Part shown: positions 11,097 through 22,528 of the stretch, piece after piece
How positions within the stretch are numbered: position 1 is the first letter of the stretch
How the letters are laid out: each line of letters begins with the position of its first letter
From: Xylaria sp. FL1777
Taxonomy: Eukaryota > Ascomycota > Sordariomycetes > Xylariales > Xylariaceae
NCBI GenBank assembly: GCA_022578965.1
Contig: MU400677.1
Span: forward strand, 1 to 64,000
Length of the DNA stretch: 64,000 nucleotides
Direction: 5' to 3'
Notes under the pieces: model-generated
What the model saw: only the letters and a program-made list of their open reading frames with translations
Told to the model about the DNA's origin: nothing
Database searches by the model: none
Program-made: the position numbers and the translations under genes

Positions 11097-14000
11097 ATGC
11101 CGGCCAGAGTGTCATCGAGGTCCACGCGGACGTCGGGCCCCTCGAACAAGGCCTCGAGCAACACGCTGCGAGCGTCGATGGCGTCGCGCGCCTCGTCGTC
11201 GAATCTCGACATCCCAGAAGAACCCCCCGACAACGAACTGCGCAAGCAGGTGTGCACTGTATTCCGCGACGCCCAGAAGACGACAGCGACACACAGGAAG
11301 CTGGCCGTCACGCTGCGCAAGATCCACGAGGCATGCTGCTATGAGCCCACGCGCCCCCTCAAGAACAAGCAGGCCGAGGCCACTGATGACTTCGACGAGG
11401 CCGATTTCAACGCCGAGTTCACGCGCTGTGTCTTCCGTATCATGCCCGTCAAGAAGAGCGAGGGTGTCGGTGACAGGACCATCCGCTTCGTCGGCCTCTT
11501 TCTGCGCCACGCCAACGACAAAGACAACGACCTGCTGGGCGAGACCGACGCCGACGCCAGCACCATGCCCGAGACCCCAAGCAGCCGTCTCACCACCGAG
11601 GTCATGGAGGCCGTCCTACCTCTACTCACCTCCAAGGACAAGTTTGTCCGCTACAGGTCAACGCAGCTGATCTCCCACATCATCAACTCGCTCGATGCTA
11701 TCGATGACGACTTGTTTCAGAAGCTGCGCCAGGGCCTGCTTAGAAGGATACGCGACAAGGAGGCTGTCGTGCGCTCCCAGGCTGTGTTGGGCCTCGGCAG
11801 GCTTGCCGGCAACCAGATCGAAGGCATGGCAAATCCTGAGGATAGTGATGATGATGCCGAGACTGGCCTGCTTGAGAAGCTCCTGGAGGTCTTGCAGAAC
11901 GACCCGAGTGCCGAGGTGCGACGCTCGCTCCTCGTCAACTTACCAATTCTCCCAGCCACCCTTCCCTACCTTCTCGAGAGGGCGAGAGACCAAGATGCTG
12001 CAACACGTCGCGCTGTCTACTCTCGCCTGCTCCCCGCGCTCGGTGATTTCCGTCATTTGTCACTTTCCATGAGAGAAAAGCTTTTGCGATGGGGGTTGAG
12101 GGATAGGGACGAGAATGTCCGCAAAGCTGCCGGAAGACTATTCCGTGAGCGTTGGATCGAGGACTGCGCGGGGGTTACTCAGCCTGAGGATGGCGACGCA
12201 CCGCCCGAGCCAGCATCCCCAACCTTAGATGGTCTACTCGAGCTTCTCGAGCGCATCGACATAGTTAACTCGGGTGTCGAGAACGGTGTGGCCCTCGAAG
12301 CGATGAAGGGATTCTGGGAGGGACGCCCAGACTATCGAGACGCTATGGAATTTGACGACAAGTTCTGGGAGACGCTGAGCGCCGAGTCTGTGTTTGTTGC
12401 CCGAAGTTTGAACGACTTTTGCCGAGTTGAAGGGAACGGGAAGTACGAGATCCTGCTGGAAGAAAAGCTGCCCGAGGTTACGAAGATAGCTTACTTCCTG
12501 GAGCGGTACCTCAATGTCATGATCGAAGCCATCCAGAGAGTCAATAGCCAAGACAACGTGGAAGAAGACGAAGAAGAAGACACGGTCGAACAAGAATTTA
12601 TTGTTGAACAATTACTCCACATTGTCCTGACCTTGGACTACTCGGACGAGGTGGGCAGACGGAAGATGTTCGCGCTTCTGCGTCAAGCCTTGTCCATCCC
12701 GGAGTTGCCAGACGAGGTCACCAAGCTTACTGTTGAGGTGTTGCGTGACATCTGTGCCCCCGATACCGCCGGAGAAAAAGAATTCTGTAGCGTGGTCCTG
12801 GAAGCTGTTGCTGATGTTCATGACGCGATCGTCGATGACGGCACAAACGGTGATGACGACGAAAGCTTCCACTCGGCTCGTTCAGAAGTCAGTGGTGCCA
12901 GCACTCCCACTAAGAAGGGGAAGAATACGAAAGATGCAGAGATGAGCGAGGAAGAAGCTCGAGACAAGGCTATCAAAGAAATTATGATCAACATGAAGTG
13001 CCTCCATATCGTGCAATGCATGCTTTCCAACGTAGAGGGAAACCTACAGCAGAACGATCATCTCGTCTCGATGCTCAACAACCTCGTCGTCCCAGCTGTT
13101 CGCAGTCACGAGGCGCCCGTCCGAGAACGCGGGCTCGTTTGTCTTGGACTATGCGCTCTTCTAGACCGGCCACTTGCCGAAGAGAACCTCACCCTCTTCA
13201 TACATTTCTTCAGCAAAGGTCATGCAGCGCTTCAGATCACGGCTCTTCAAATTTTAACGGATATCTTAAATGTACATGGTGCCCAACTGTTATCCACAAA
13301 CCCGACGCTCCTGAAAGTCTACGTCAAAGCTCTACGTTCTGGATCCCGAAACCCAGAAGTCCAAGGTGCTGCCACTGTAGCAGTGTCCAAGCTTCTGCTG
13401 GGTCGCGTAGTCACAGACTACGAGACATCGAGCGAATTGCTAAAGACCCTCATCGTTGCCTACTTTGACCCCTCAACAGCCGGGAACCAGAGTGTCCGGC
13501 AAGCTCTAAACTATTTCTTGCCCGTCTTTTGTTACTCCCGCTCCGAGAACCAGGATCTCATGCGCGCGGTAGCTCTCGATGCCCTGCATGCTCTCTACAA
13601 TATCCGCGAAGGCATCGACGATGACGAGATGGATGTCGACGACGAGATGGCTAGTCTTAACACCATTGGCGCGTGTCTCGTAGACTGGACGGATCCGCGC
13701 AAATGCTATATGCCCGGTGTCCCAATGGAGGCAGACAGGAAGAATGTGAACAGTGACGTACACCTCGACTTGGCTGCTGATATCCTAGAGAAGTTGAATA
13801 GTAATTTTAGCAGTAAGTATATCGCACTGTCATTCCTCTATACTTCCCGAGGGGATCTCATAGGTCAAGCACTAACAACGACACGCTTAGAAGAGGAGAA
13901 AAAGGTCATTGCGCCATTGCTTGGCAAATTGTACGTGTCACCCGCCTCGACGGAAGAGAAAATCCGGACTTTATACCAGGATGTCTCGGCAGCTGTGGAT

Positions 14001-14399
14001 GAGGGTCTTCTCACAGATGCCACGAGCCGCAATGCGCTGTACAAGATCCATGTCAGCCTTGGCAAAATCGTCAACTCGCTAGGCGAGGTAGATAAAATGT
14101 CGAGACGCAGTCGAAGCGTCTCAGTCGCAAATAGCGTTGCCACTAGCGTTGGAACTACGGCTGTGGCTGCTAGCGTGGCGACTGGCGACCACTCCGCAGT
14201 TACTGATAATGACGAGGATGTTACTGTTGTCCTTGAACGTCGGGATGGGGATGGCACCGTGCTGGAGAAAGTTGCGGAGGAAGAGGAAGATGGAGGTACT
14301 GTGAAAATAGAAGAGGATGGGGACGGAAATACCGTTGTGAAGAGGGACAGGGAAGATGGAAAGCTTATCGAGGAGCTTTTGAGTGACGATGACGCTTGA
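11097..14399 (+). CDS. YCG1: Condensin complex subunit 3 (CAP-G/Ycg1/Cnd3), one intron
   Basis: Non-SMC HEAT-repeat subunit of condensin, which compacts mitotic chromosomes in the nucleus. After a Ser/Arg-rich tail, HEAT-type helices run from about residue 45 (LRKQVCTVFRDAQ), with a clear set at about 190-360 (VRYRSTQLISHII, VVRSQAVLGLGRLAG, VRRSLLVNLPILP, VRKAAGRLFRERW). The C-terminal Cnd3 domain begins near IMINMKCLHIVQCML (about 625) and ends in an acidic tail. The frame is open throughout, but I infer a 78-bp intron at 13813-13890: GTAAGT donor, CTAAC branch-like site, TTAG acceptor. It is a multiple of three and free of stops, so it hides as 26 extra codons. Splicing joins NSNFS to KEEKKV and gives 1074 residues. 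Start ATG 11097 follows an in-gap leader and has a good context (GCCATGC). Confidence 0.93.
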   Translation: MPARVSSRSTRTSGPSNKASSNTLRASMASRASSSNLDIPEEPPDNELRKQVCTVFRDAQKTTATHRKLAVTLRKIHEACCYEPTRPLKNKQAEATDDFDEADFNAEFTRCVFRIMPVKKSEGVGDRTIRFVGLFLRHANDKDNDLLGETDADASTMPETPSSRLTTEVMEAVLPLLTSKDKFVRYRSTQLISHIINSLDAIDDDLFQKLRQGLLRRIRDKEAVVRSQAVLGLGRLAGNQIEGMANPEDSDDDAETGLLEKLLEVLQNDPSAEVRRSLLVNLPILPATLPYLLERARDQDAATRRAVYSRLLPALGDFRHLSLSMREKLLRWGLRDRDENVRKAAGRLFRERWIEDCAGVTQPEDGDAPPEPASPTLDGLLELLERIDIVNSGVENGVALEAMKGFWEGRPDYRDAMEFDDKFWETLSAESVFVARSLNDFCRVEGNGKYEILLEEKLPEVTKIAYFLERYLNVMIEAIQRVNSQDNVEEDEEEDTVEQEFIVEQLLHIVLTLDYSDEVGRRKMFALLRQALSIPELPDEVTKLTVEVLRDICAPDTAGEKEFCSVVLEAVADVHDAIVDDGTNGDDDESFHSARSEVSGASTPTKKGKNTKDAEMSEEEARDKAIKEIMINMKCLHIVQCMLSNVEGNLQQNDHLVSMLNNLVVPAVRSHEAPVRERGLVCLGLCALLDRPLAEENLTLFIHFFSKGHAALQITALQILTDILNVHGAQLLSTNPTLLKVYVKALRSGSRNPEVQGAATVAVSKLLLGRVVTDYETSSELLKTLIVAYFDPSTAGNQSVRQALNYFLPVFCYSRSENQDLMRAVALDALHALYNIREGIDDDEMDVDDEMASLNTIGACLVDWTDPRKCYMPGVPMEADRKNVNSDVHLDLAADILEKLNSNFSSKYIALSFLYTSRGDLIGQALTTTRLEEEKKVIAPLLGKLYVSPASTEEKIRTLYQDVSAAVDEGLLTDATSRNALYKIHVSLGKIVNSLGEVDKMSRRSRSVSVANSVATSVGTTAVAASVATGDHSAVTDNDEDVTVVLERRDGDGTVLEKVAEEEEDGGTVKIEEDGDGNTVVKRDREDGKLIEELLSDDDA

Positions 14400-15266
14400 G
14401 GGAGCTGGGATTGCGGTTTGTCTTGATCATGAGGGATGAGAAATGAGGCATGATTATAGTATGACAATGATGGGTCCTGTTTCGGCAGTATGTGTGAGTG
14501 CTAAATCCCTCATAATAATATATATATCCTATTAATATTGAGGTTTTATAGTTATTGCAGGTTCAAGTTTCCCTCTTTTCTCCTTACTTCTACCTGATTA
14601 TTTGGCGTTGTGTAGTTTCAAGCCGCGAATTGCACAATTTACATAGATTAGCATCGACGTATGTATGCAGTTCTTGTCCACCTATTACTATAAGTGTTCA
14701 ATAAATGTTTATCCTAGAGTACCATGAGTGAGAGCTGGCGTCGCATGGGTAAACAAGTCGGGTTGTCCCTCAACGACTCGCTCTATGTATGCGGCTGTTC
14801 TCAGCTTTGACATAATGCACCCAAGTCCCACTGCAAGGTAACCAAACAAGTCGAGTCATAGATCTTAGGAGGATATATATACCCACGCCGTGGAATTAAT
14901 ATATTATGCAATCTACTTCCTCTCGACTCAATGCTGAACCGCGACTCCGTTCATGCATTCTGTTTCCCGACACAAGCCAGGTAATTAAAGAAAAAGTGAT
15001 CTTATCCTGTGTCATGCCTTCATCCTAGATGGATGCCCAACGCCACAAACCAGACCCAAACCAAACCGTCTCCAATCCAGAGTATGCAGAGCGTGACCTA
15101 GTGCTATATCACTTTACGGCCCGAGACATCTTACTTCCACACCTGGCCTTGAGAAGATCCACGCTGTGTCGAGAGATGCTATTATCAAGGTATCATACAA
15201 TTCGTTGAAGGCGTATCTAATGTTTCTTTAGCTGGAAAGTGTGCTATAAAGCGTCAGTCTGTCGAC
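14400..15266. other. Intergenic, convergent gene ends
   Basis: Lies between the 3' ends of the condensin and rhomboid genes. Contains short AT runs and no open frame of coding character. A stretch near 14930-15230 has isolated splice-like sites but no supported exon chain. Confidence 0.5.
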
Positions 15267-17050
15267 TTAAAGCTTGGCTATCTGATCTAATGCTGAAAAC
15301 ATAATCTCTCTCTTGGAGGTCACGTTCGTATAAGTGACATTGATGTTGCCGATGTCACACCACCCGTTGACCGGCTATATCATCAAGTCAGCATCTCGTG
15401 ACTAAATAAAGCAGATAGGAAAAGGAGGCGACACTTACAATACAGCTGAGATATTTACACCAACTGCAGTGGTTCTGGTTCGAATAGAAGTTTTCGAGGA
15501 GTACGATGAAGATGACAATGACAAGGATCAAGAATGCGGCACGAAGAAGCCACCATCCCCACCATAGTGGTTTCCGGCCCTTGAAGAAGCCGACAGGATT
15601 CCTGTAAAACGCGGGAAATGCCACGCTTGTGGTAGCACTTCCACCGACACTCGAATATGAGGCCCCACCGAAATGATCTTCACCTATCCTTCGTCGGAGG
15701 ACGTTTGGCGAGTGAAGAACGCTGATGCCTAGACAGAGGCCGACAATGAAGCCACCGATATGCGAGAAGTTATCCAGTCCCGGGAGGAGGCCGAGCACAA
15801 AGGATATGACAATTTCGATAAGAATGAAGAACAACTCCCTCCCAGGGTTACGCCTCTCGCTCCAGGAATAAAGAAGGTCAAGCAAAGTGATAGCGATGAT
15901 GCCAAACAAGGCACCCGATGCACCGGTCGAGGAGATTCCCGAGGCCGCGAAGTTGCCTCCCAACACGAAGCCGAAAATACCAGCGCTTAAATATACCAGA
16001 AAAAAGCGGATGGAGCCTATAGCAATCTCGATATCACGGCCCATAGTGAGCTGGAGGAGTAGATTGAAACCAATGTGAACGAAACCGGCATGAAGAAATA
16101 TCGGGGTGATAAAGCGAAACCACTGATTCGGCGCGGGTTTTTGGTTGAGACCGTCCGCTCCCAGCCACTTAGGATTTGGCACACCACCAAATCCGCACAA
16201 CTCGGAAAGTGAGCACATATTCGAAGGGTCCTGGGAGTCGTTTGACGTCGAGTTCGGGCAAGGGAAGGGGAAACCAGGCTGGATAAGGTTGACACCGGCG
16301 GGAGGCACGTAGTTTTGTATGCCGTTGACATTCTTCATACACGGTACATACCTCGACCCCATGTTAATCAGGACCTGCTGCGAGGGGCCAATCATAGGGT
16401 TGACGGATGGTTTGGTCTGGATTGGAGAGCCAGTTAATTGGGCTAGAGACAAGGATCGCGTTAGAAAACAAGCAAGCAGGCGTAATGAATAAGGCATATT
16501 CGCCAGGTGACATAAACCTACCAGCTTTAACTAACTCGGCAATGAAAACGGCTATCTGGATGACGGAGAAGAGATAGACAATGATGGGAATTCTCTTCTT
16601 GTCAGACCCCAACATGCCCAGTTGGCCGAAGTGCAGTCCTCGGCCTGGAGTTGTACCACGCCTTCGGGATGTCGGATCGGCATCGTAGACATGGTCTGTG
16701 GAGTCATTGAGGTAACCGGGGGCCTTATTGTGTTGGCGGAGAGGGATCTCGTCTGTGCCGAGAGGGGAACCGCCCGGTGATCCAGCACCATGATACCGCG
16801 TGTCGTGAGCGAAGCTTTGTTGGCTCGAGCCTACGCTGTCTAATGTTGGACGGGAGTGCGTCTGCGATGGATAGACATGGTCGTCGAAAACGGTCTCGAA
16901 GGGCGAAGCGGGCGTGGTGCCTTGCTGTTGGTGCTGGTATGGTTGGTTTGAAGTGTAGGAGGGCGGCGGGCCGGAGGGCGCGATGGAAGGTTCATATTGG
17001 TTTCGCTGATGATGCGATGATGAGGCACCGTAGTAATCGTTTGCAGCCAT
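15267..17050 (-). CDS. Rhomboid-family intramembrane serine protease, two introns
   Basis: Exons 17050-16522, 16442-15439 and 15374-15267 (introns 16443-16521 and 15375-15438) give 546 residues; all three junctions keep the frame. The first 150 or so residues are Gln/Pro/Ser-rich and presumably cytosolic. The first membrane helix is IPIIVYLFSVIQIAVFI. A Cys-containing luminal loop follows (IGPSQQVLINMGSRYVPCM). The rhomboid core shows LHAGFVHIGFN in TM2, the nucleophile motif GASGALFG in TM4 and the catalytic His in FSHIGGFIVG in TM6; a seventh helix lies near the end. The last exon supplies the conserved tail PVNGWCDIGN, which supports the second intron. The family cleaves membrane proteins within the bilayer; the substrate is unknown. 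An in-frame upstream ATG at 17185 is possible but lies in a Pro/Ser stretch that I take as leader. Confidence 0.9.
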
Positions 17051-18830
17051 GGCCGTCACTGCACGTGGTGATTTGTGTAAAGGATGGACTGGAGACAATG
17101 GTGATGGCGTTATTGCTGATGATCTCGTTGTGGAAAAGCGACAATAGAGATGATGAATGTCAGGCAGACAGCAACGGGCAGCCAAGGTTGGGCGAGGGGT
17201 GTCGGACTCTTGTCGCTGTCAGGTTTCACTGCGGTGCCGTGTTTCCTCTTCCCATCACCTCTTCCTATATTGCACTACGATTGTTGTCTCTCGATCAACA
17301 GAGATCAGGAAATAAGACTAGAAGCGTTCGATCAAGTGAATCGTTTGGACTTGCTCACGTCCACAAAAGACCCCGTGTTTGACAGGCAGTATAAGTCGAA
17401 GTCGTGGTCCTGGTCCTGGTCCTAGCCGTAGGAGTTGTTTGTAGTTAATCGCAGCGGAGTCTTCTTGATGATACAAACGAGGGTCTTGGTAGGGAGCGAA
17501 ACGTGTAGGCGGGACCCCGAGTGAAGCGAAGGTCAGCCAGCTTCCTCGACTAGCGACAAGTGCCGGGAAGATGGGGAGATGGGAAGGGTCTGAACGAGTG
17601 AGGGAGGGAGACAGGCGGACGGACGGACGGACGGATTACGGAAATGGAAGGAGTAGCAAAGAAGAAGAACACGGAAAAGCGGGAAAGTCAGAAGAGAAGA
17701 TCAAACATTAACAATCCATCCCCGGAGTGACAAACAAGATTGAATACCTAGTGTGGGATAAAGAGGCTGAGTGCGCGTATGTACGTGGACGACGTCGGAT
17801 ATTGAAGACTGGGAGCTGACGAGGAGAATGGGTCAGAAGAAACGGGTCTCCCTTTCCTGAGCTGGACGAGCTGTGGGTACTTAGTTCTCTACATACCTCC
17901 CTCCCTAGGTATGTATGTAGGTATGTTACCCGTACAGCCCATTAGTACTGCCACTTCAAAAATCACCAAATGTTATACTAAAATAATTAAACTACCACTT
18001 CAGCAAACATACCTATACTTCTTAACCTTTTTTTTTTCTAATTTAGTGATTTGGTTGGTATTTAATTGTGTGTAGTATTTGGGTCCTTTTCTGTTAGAGA
18101 GGCCCCAGATAGCTGGGGAAAAGCTGTCATTACCTACGAAGTACTTCGTACATGATATCAATATTCTACACTGCCCTGTTGTTTTAGTTCTAATTAGGTA
18201 CCTATGCGTAGGTACATACAAGGTAAGTAGGGGAGTCATGTAGAGCTTGCTGATTGGCTGAGTGGGGTTGTACTTTGAGGCGGTGTAAGCCTTTTCTCCG
18301 TACGTGTTGAATGGGGGAAAAGAAAATAAAAATAAAAAGAGGTTGCGTGTTTGCAGCCGCAAAGGTTAGCTGGGTACTGTTTCTAAATTTGGACTTAACC
18401 TTTACTTATGCGTACAGTACGTAGGTACCAAGTACCTTAGGTAGATGTGAGAAAGCTACTTATCTTTTACTTACCTACCTAGTAAGTAGTGTACCGGTAT
18501 TATGGAACATGCAGCACTTAGTCAAGTATAAGTAAGAAACATACTACGTAGGTATTAAATAAGGTTCAGGTATTACGTAATACAAGAGCGGCAATGTGCC
18601 CCTAAGATGCATACCTAGGCACTAACGGGACATCGCTTCATCTTGAACGGCCGTCTATTAAGGCCTAGATCAGTCCAAACCCAACTACCGACCTCATACT
18701 ACAACACAACGAGCAAGTAGTACGCATAGCATTGCAGTCCTGTTGAAATAAGAGGACCGAGGAAATAAAGAAGGAATGAAAGCAGCACACAATATGGAAA
18801 ACAGAATAGACGACGGCAAGTAGAAACACA
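17051..18830. other. Long intergenic region with low-complexity tracts
   Basis: Upstream of both the rhomboid and the methyltransferase gene. It holds a CCTGGT-type tandem near 17405-17425, a GGAC tetranucleotide run near 17615-17635, many scattered copies of TAGGTA/TACCTA near 17880-18560, and a perfect palindrome at 18135-18150. No gene seen; the minus-strand open frame around 18000-18360 lacks coding character. Confidence 0.5.
18135..18150. promoter_or_regulatory. Perfect 16-bp palindrome TACGAAGTACTTCGTA
   Basis: Each half is the exact reverse complement of the other. It lies about 680 bp upstream of the methyltransferase start and about 1.1 kb upstream of the rhomboid start. Could be a dimer binding site or chance; no partner factor is suggested. 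Confidence 0.3.
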
Positions 18831-19754
18831 ATGACAACAAGTCATCCGCCAGAGGATATCGCGTCCACCTCCGCGTCGCTCTCGCTCTCGCTCTCGCTCG
18901 CCCCCAAGATCGCGGCGTACTCGCTCCAAGGACCGGGACACCCCGAAATAGAAGTGGCCCAGGCTGCGCACCGTATCCGTCTGGTCAACTACTGGCGCCT
19001 CGAGCCCGGCACGCGCGTCCTCGAGCTGGGATGCGGCCAGGGCAGCACCACCGCCGTGCTCGCCGAAGCCGTGCGTGAGTCCGGCCACATCGACGCCGTC
19101 GACCCGGCCGAGCCAGACTACGGCGCCCCGTTCACGCTGTCCCAGGCCCAGCAGCACCTCTCGGCCGGCCCTGTCGGGCGTCGCATCACCTGGCATCGTG
19201 CCACGCCGCAGCAGTTCCTCCTCTCTGCCGCTGATCGTGTCTGGGACGTCGCCGTCTTGGCCCATTGCATCTGGTATTTCGCGTCCGAGTCAGAGCTCGA
19301 GGGCATCTTGGCCGCGCTGCACGGACGCGTGAAGCGGCTCTGGATTGCCGAGTACGCCCTCCACGCCTCTGAGAAGGCCGCCCTCCCACATGTCCTAGCT
19401 GTCCTAGCAAGGGGTTTTCTAGAGAGCTTCAAGGAGCAGAGCATCGAGAACGTGCGGTCCCCATTCAGCCCATCCGCAATCAAGAATATAGCCGGCAAGT
19501 CCCAATGGAAATGCAACCGCGAGAGCACCGTTGTTCCCGAGCCTAGCCTTCTCGACGGCTTTTGGGAGGTAGGCACTGTCATGAGTGATCACTTCTTGCA
19601 CGAAGTGGACGAAGCCGTGTCGAATGAGAGGATGAGAGCTATCATTGCATCAGCAAGAGATGCAACAACAGCTGCTGTAACCGCTCTAGATGGGGCGGAA
19701 GTGCGCACCATGGACGTTTGGATTGCCACTTTTACCCCATCCGTTTCATACTGA
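18831..19754 (+). CDS. SAM-dependent class I methyltransferase
   Basis: A 307-residue intronless protein. Motif I for S-adenosylmethionine binding is VLELGCGQG at 63-71. The acidic residue after beta-2 is in IDAVDPAEP, and a motif IV-like strand is DVAVLAHCIWYF. The N-terminus carries a Ser/Leu dipeptide run encoded by a CTCGCT repeat (residues about 16-23), which may vary in length between strains. The family transfers a methyl group from SAM; the substrate (small molecule most likely) cannot be read from the sequence. No signal peptide, so presumably cytosolic. Neighbours do not suggest a biosynthetic cluster. Confidence 0.85.
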   Translation: MTTSHPPEDIASTSASLSLSLSLAPKIAAYSLQGPGHPEIEVAQAAHRIRLVNYWRLEPGTRVLELGCGQGSTTAVLAEAVRESGHIDAVDPAEPDYGAPFTLSQAQQHLSAGPVGRRITWHRATPQQFLLSAADRVWDVAVLAHCIWYFASESELEGILAALHGRVKRLWIAEYALHASEKAALPHVLAVLARGFLESFKEQSIENVRSPFSPSAIKNIAGKSQWKCNRESTVVPEPSLLDGFWEVGTVMSDHFLHEVDEAVSNERMRAIIASARDATTAAVTALDGAEVRTMDVWIATFTPSVSY

Positions 19755-20791
19755 GATAGTTCGACAAGAGGACAGTATAGCAGACCCTATTCCCTCCAAC
19801 CATGTTGAATTAGATGCACAGTATCGCCGTAGTGCAGTGGTGAAACAACACGTTGCAGGCATTGGTGCTCTTCATAACACCATTTCTATAGTAGACTACC
19901 TGTCGGGATGTTGCCTAGCAATGATAAGCAGTATAGGTAAATACAAGGAGGAAAGGTAGTTCATAATCCCCCCCTTTTTTTGGTTTATATTTCTCTAGAA
20001 CTTTAAACTTTTGCACCGCCCTCCCCCATGCGTAGCGGATTTTGCACGCAATAAGAACTCCGAGGAACCGGAATGCCTATTCACGTGGGCCTAGCTAGGC
20101 AATTTGACATCGCGCGGACCTATTAACGTCAGAATTTAATTGGGTTACCTGTCGGATCGCTTAGTACTGCCGAACGAAATTGCTCGCTCAGTTGTCCCCA
20201 CGTAGTCACCCGCGAGACAGTAGTTATTGCTTTTCTGCCGCTGTTATGTCTCTCATCCCAATTTCATTTGTCCATGACCAATAAATGTCTGGGTTAATAT
20301 GGGAAGATGATACATACATGTTTCGTTGATCCAGCTGAAGAACTGGCCTTAGAAAGACGAAAACTTAACTGCAATTCTAGAGTGTTAGCGTTGTTGTTAA
20401 GGTATCTGGTTGGTCTTATAACGTCTTAACATCCTTTGTTCGATGTCTTGAGAACGAGACATGACATGTCTAGGTTAGATCTGATGACTAACTCAACGCT
20501 GTTATCCGCATATATACCTACGTAATCATTTTCACTGTCATGTCTTGGTTCGCAAGTTTATAAACCCTCTAGACCGTGCTATACCTAAATCTTGCTCGGC
20601 CACAACCTTAGGGAAAGACTCGGACGCGTACAGACAACCCCTCTCTAGCAAGATGAAGATACCGAACAATCAGGCACAATAAATCACATACTCCTACCCA
20701 CATGCTTGATCTAGCTCAAGGGTATATTCAAGGAAAAAGAACATGTTCATCTGCTTTCTACAACACCCAAGCCAACAATCAAGTCAGCAAG
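19755..20791. other. Intergenic
   Basis: No gene seen. Contains a C8/T-rich run near 19970-19985 and ordinary AT/GC-mixed sequence. It is the presumed promoter of the next gene. Confidence 0.5.
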
Positions 20792-21694
20792 ATGACACGC
20801 CTTCCCATCCCTTCGTCTGGCCCACCCACAACCAACGAGGCAGGTCAGCGATTCCAGCTTCCGCCAACAAAGGAGAAGAGAACGCAAGCTTCCACCATGT
20901 TCAGTACCACGGCGAAAAACCTGACATCCAACATCCCGTTCCGATGGCGGCAGGGTCAGGTCGATATCTTCGAGGATTGGATCCTCTCACGAGGTCCGAA
21001 CGCTGCAACTGTGGATCTAGTGCCCTTGCTGCGCGAGCTGGATCTCGACGGATACGAGGACATCAAGAATAAAAATGGGGAATGTGTGCATGACCTGATC
21101 ATTGACAAAGTCCGTCGCAAAATCTCACGGACAAAGCGCACTGTCGCTACGCAGATCGAGACTAAGAAGGTGAAGCAAGCTGAGAGGGCCGGAGTACAGA
21201 TGACAATCGAGAAGGGACCATCTCAGAATAACTGTGATCTTTTAACGCTCACGGCCTCCTTAACCACTCATGGCCACGGCCAGGAACCATCCAGCTTCAT
21301 TCTGGAAAAGGCATCTCTGGCAGACCCTTGTTGGTCATCGAGTCGTGCAAAAGCCCCGGGCCCTACTATGAAAGGCTTGTCTAACAAATCTGAATCTACA
21401 TCCGAGTTAGAAGTTCACGGTGCACAGATATCGCCCTCGCGTTTCCGAGGCCTTAGCGGCTATAGAACGACTCGGAAAAACAATAATCTCAAGGCGTGTA
21501 TAGATAAGTTGAAAGTGACCGCGAAGGAGATCTGGTTAGAGATTGACCGCCTGCCTCCCGATATTGACGCTGCCGCGTTAGAAACTGCAGCCCACGATAC
21601 AACGCTTGAGATCGAGCATTTGGAAAACCTAATTAACGAATATATGCAAACTAAGGACCAAGGAGAGAAACATAATTCGAGGGCGAAGGAGTGA
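20792..21694 (+). CDS. Hypothetical protein with C-terminal helices
   Basis: Intronless frame of 300 residues from ATG 20792 (context AAGATGACA). The same frame is open from an ATG at 20702, which would add 30 residues without clear structure. It starts Pro/Ser/Thr-rich, then has a possibly folded part at about 40-120 (FRWRQGQVDIFEDWILSRG, LVPLLRELDLDGYED) with alternating hydrophobic and charged residues. A Lys/Arg-rich helix follows (VRRKISRTKRT), then a disordered middle and a final amphipathic helix pair (DKLKVTAKEIWLEIDRLP, ETAAHDTTLEIEHLENLI) that could form a coiled coil. I do not recognise the family. Codon use looks normal for the window. Confidence 0.55.
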   Translation: MTRLPIPSSGPPTTNEAGQRFQLPPTKEKRTQASTMFSTTAKNLTSNIPFRWRQGQVDIFEDWILSRGPNAATVDLVPLLRELDLDGYEDIKNKNGECVHDLIIDKVRRKISRTKRTVATQIETKKVKQAERAGVQMTIEKGPSQNNCDLLTLTASLTTHGHGQEPSSFILEKASLADPCWSSSRAKAPGPTMKGLSNKSESTSELEVHGAQISPSRFRGLSGYRTTRKNNNLKACIDKLKVTAKEIWLEIDRLPPDIDAAALETAAHDTTLEIEHLENLINEYMQTKDQGEKHNSRAKE

Positions 21695-22412
21695 AGTAAT
21701 AGAAAGTAGACGGAATTTTACCTAATTAAGGTGGTTTAGGTTATAATGAAGTTATTGTACATTAATTCTATGTCTTGTTGCTGATTGCTGGAGTTGAAAT
21801 ATAATCTATTTGCTACCATGTGCAATCACCGCTCGAACCTGAATCTACTGATGTAAGCATCAATTCATAATAAACCTGCTTTGAATGTACATTGTAACTC
21901 TAAGTAGCTCACCTATCCCCTCCTCTCTTTTCGCAGCTCATGTCACTTCTTGTTTACATCAACACCTCCGGTCAAGCGACCCAGACAAGCTCCTTCGCTA
22001 CTTCCCAACCTCACTTCTAGGCTAGAGACGAAGACTGCTAAAAGCGTGCAGCGTCTTCAAGTGATGGCTAATTTGAAGCTGATGAGTTTCCGCATTGAAG
22101 GTAAACGGGCTCCCAAGTACCAAGTTCATCGCATTATAGAGTGAATCTCATCAGCCTGACCTCCGAATTGCGTCTTGGAAACAAATCAAGGAGCCCTAAG
22201 AATTTCATGCACCAAACTTGATACCCGAACATCTTTTGAAGATGCTTCTATTTCGTCCAAGTTCTTCTGTTATTTGTTCACAGTTTCATCTAACCCGTCT
22301 TTTCCACATCCTTTAATATTTTTTCTGCTATTTTCAACATTCCTGTTCGGGTAATTTTTCCCAATTTATGTTCTCCGATATGCGCTGTATCATAATCTGT
22401 TAAAACGTTATA
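21695..22412. other. Intergenic
   Basis: Short open stretch around 21950-22144 (Arg/Lys-rich) begins without an ATG and has no recognisable relatives; I do not call it. Otherwise nothing seen. Confidence 0.45.
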
Positions 22413-22465
22413 ACATTGTGAGTTACCACAACTTTCCTCCTCTAACTACATTTCTTGGCACCTAC

Positions 22466-22528
22466 TGTTAGCGCGTTAAGTAGGGCCACCATACAATTTG
22501 TATGCGGCATTTCCTGCTTACACTAACA
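22466..22528. repeat. 63-bp segment with TGTTAG/CTAACA inverted ends
   Basis: Begins TGTTAG and ends with the exact reverse complement CTAACA. An inner palindrome CATAC-N5-GTATG lies at 22490-22504. It could be a solo terminal repeat or the edge of the adjoining AT-rich element. No flanking target duplication was found. Confidence 0.35.

Noticed and set aside
21950..22144. Small Lys/Arg-rich open frame
   Set aside because: No ATG at its start, no splice link to a neighbour, no recognisable family.
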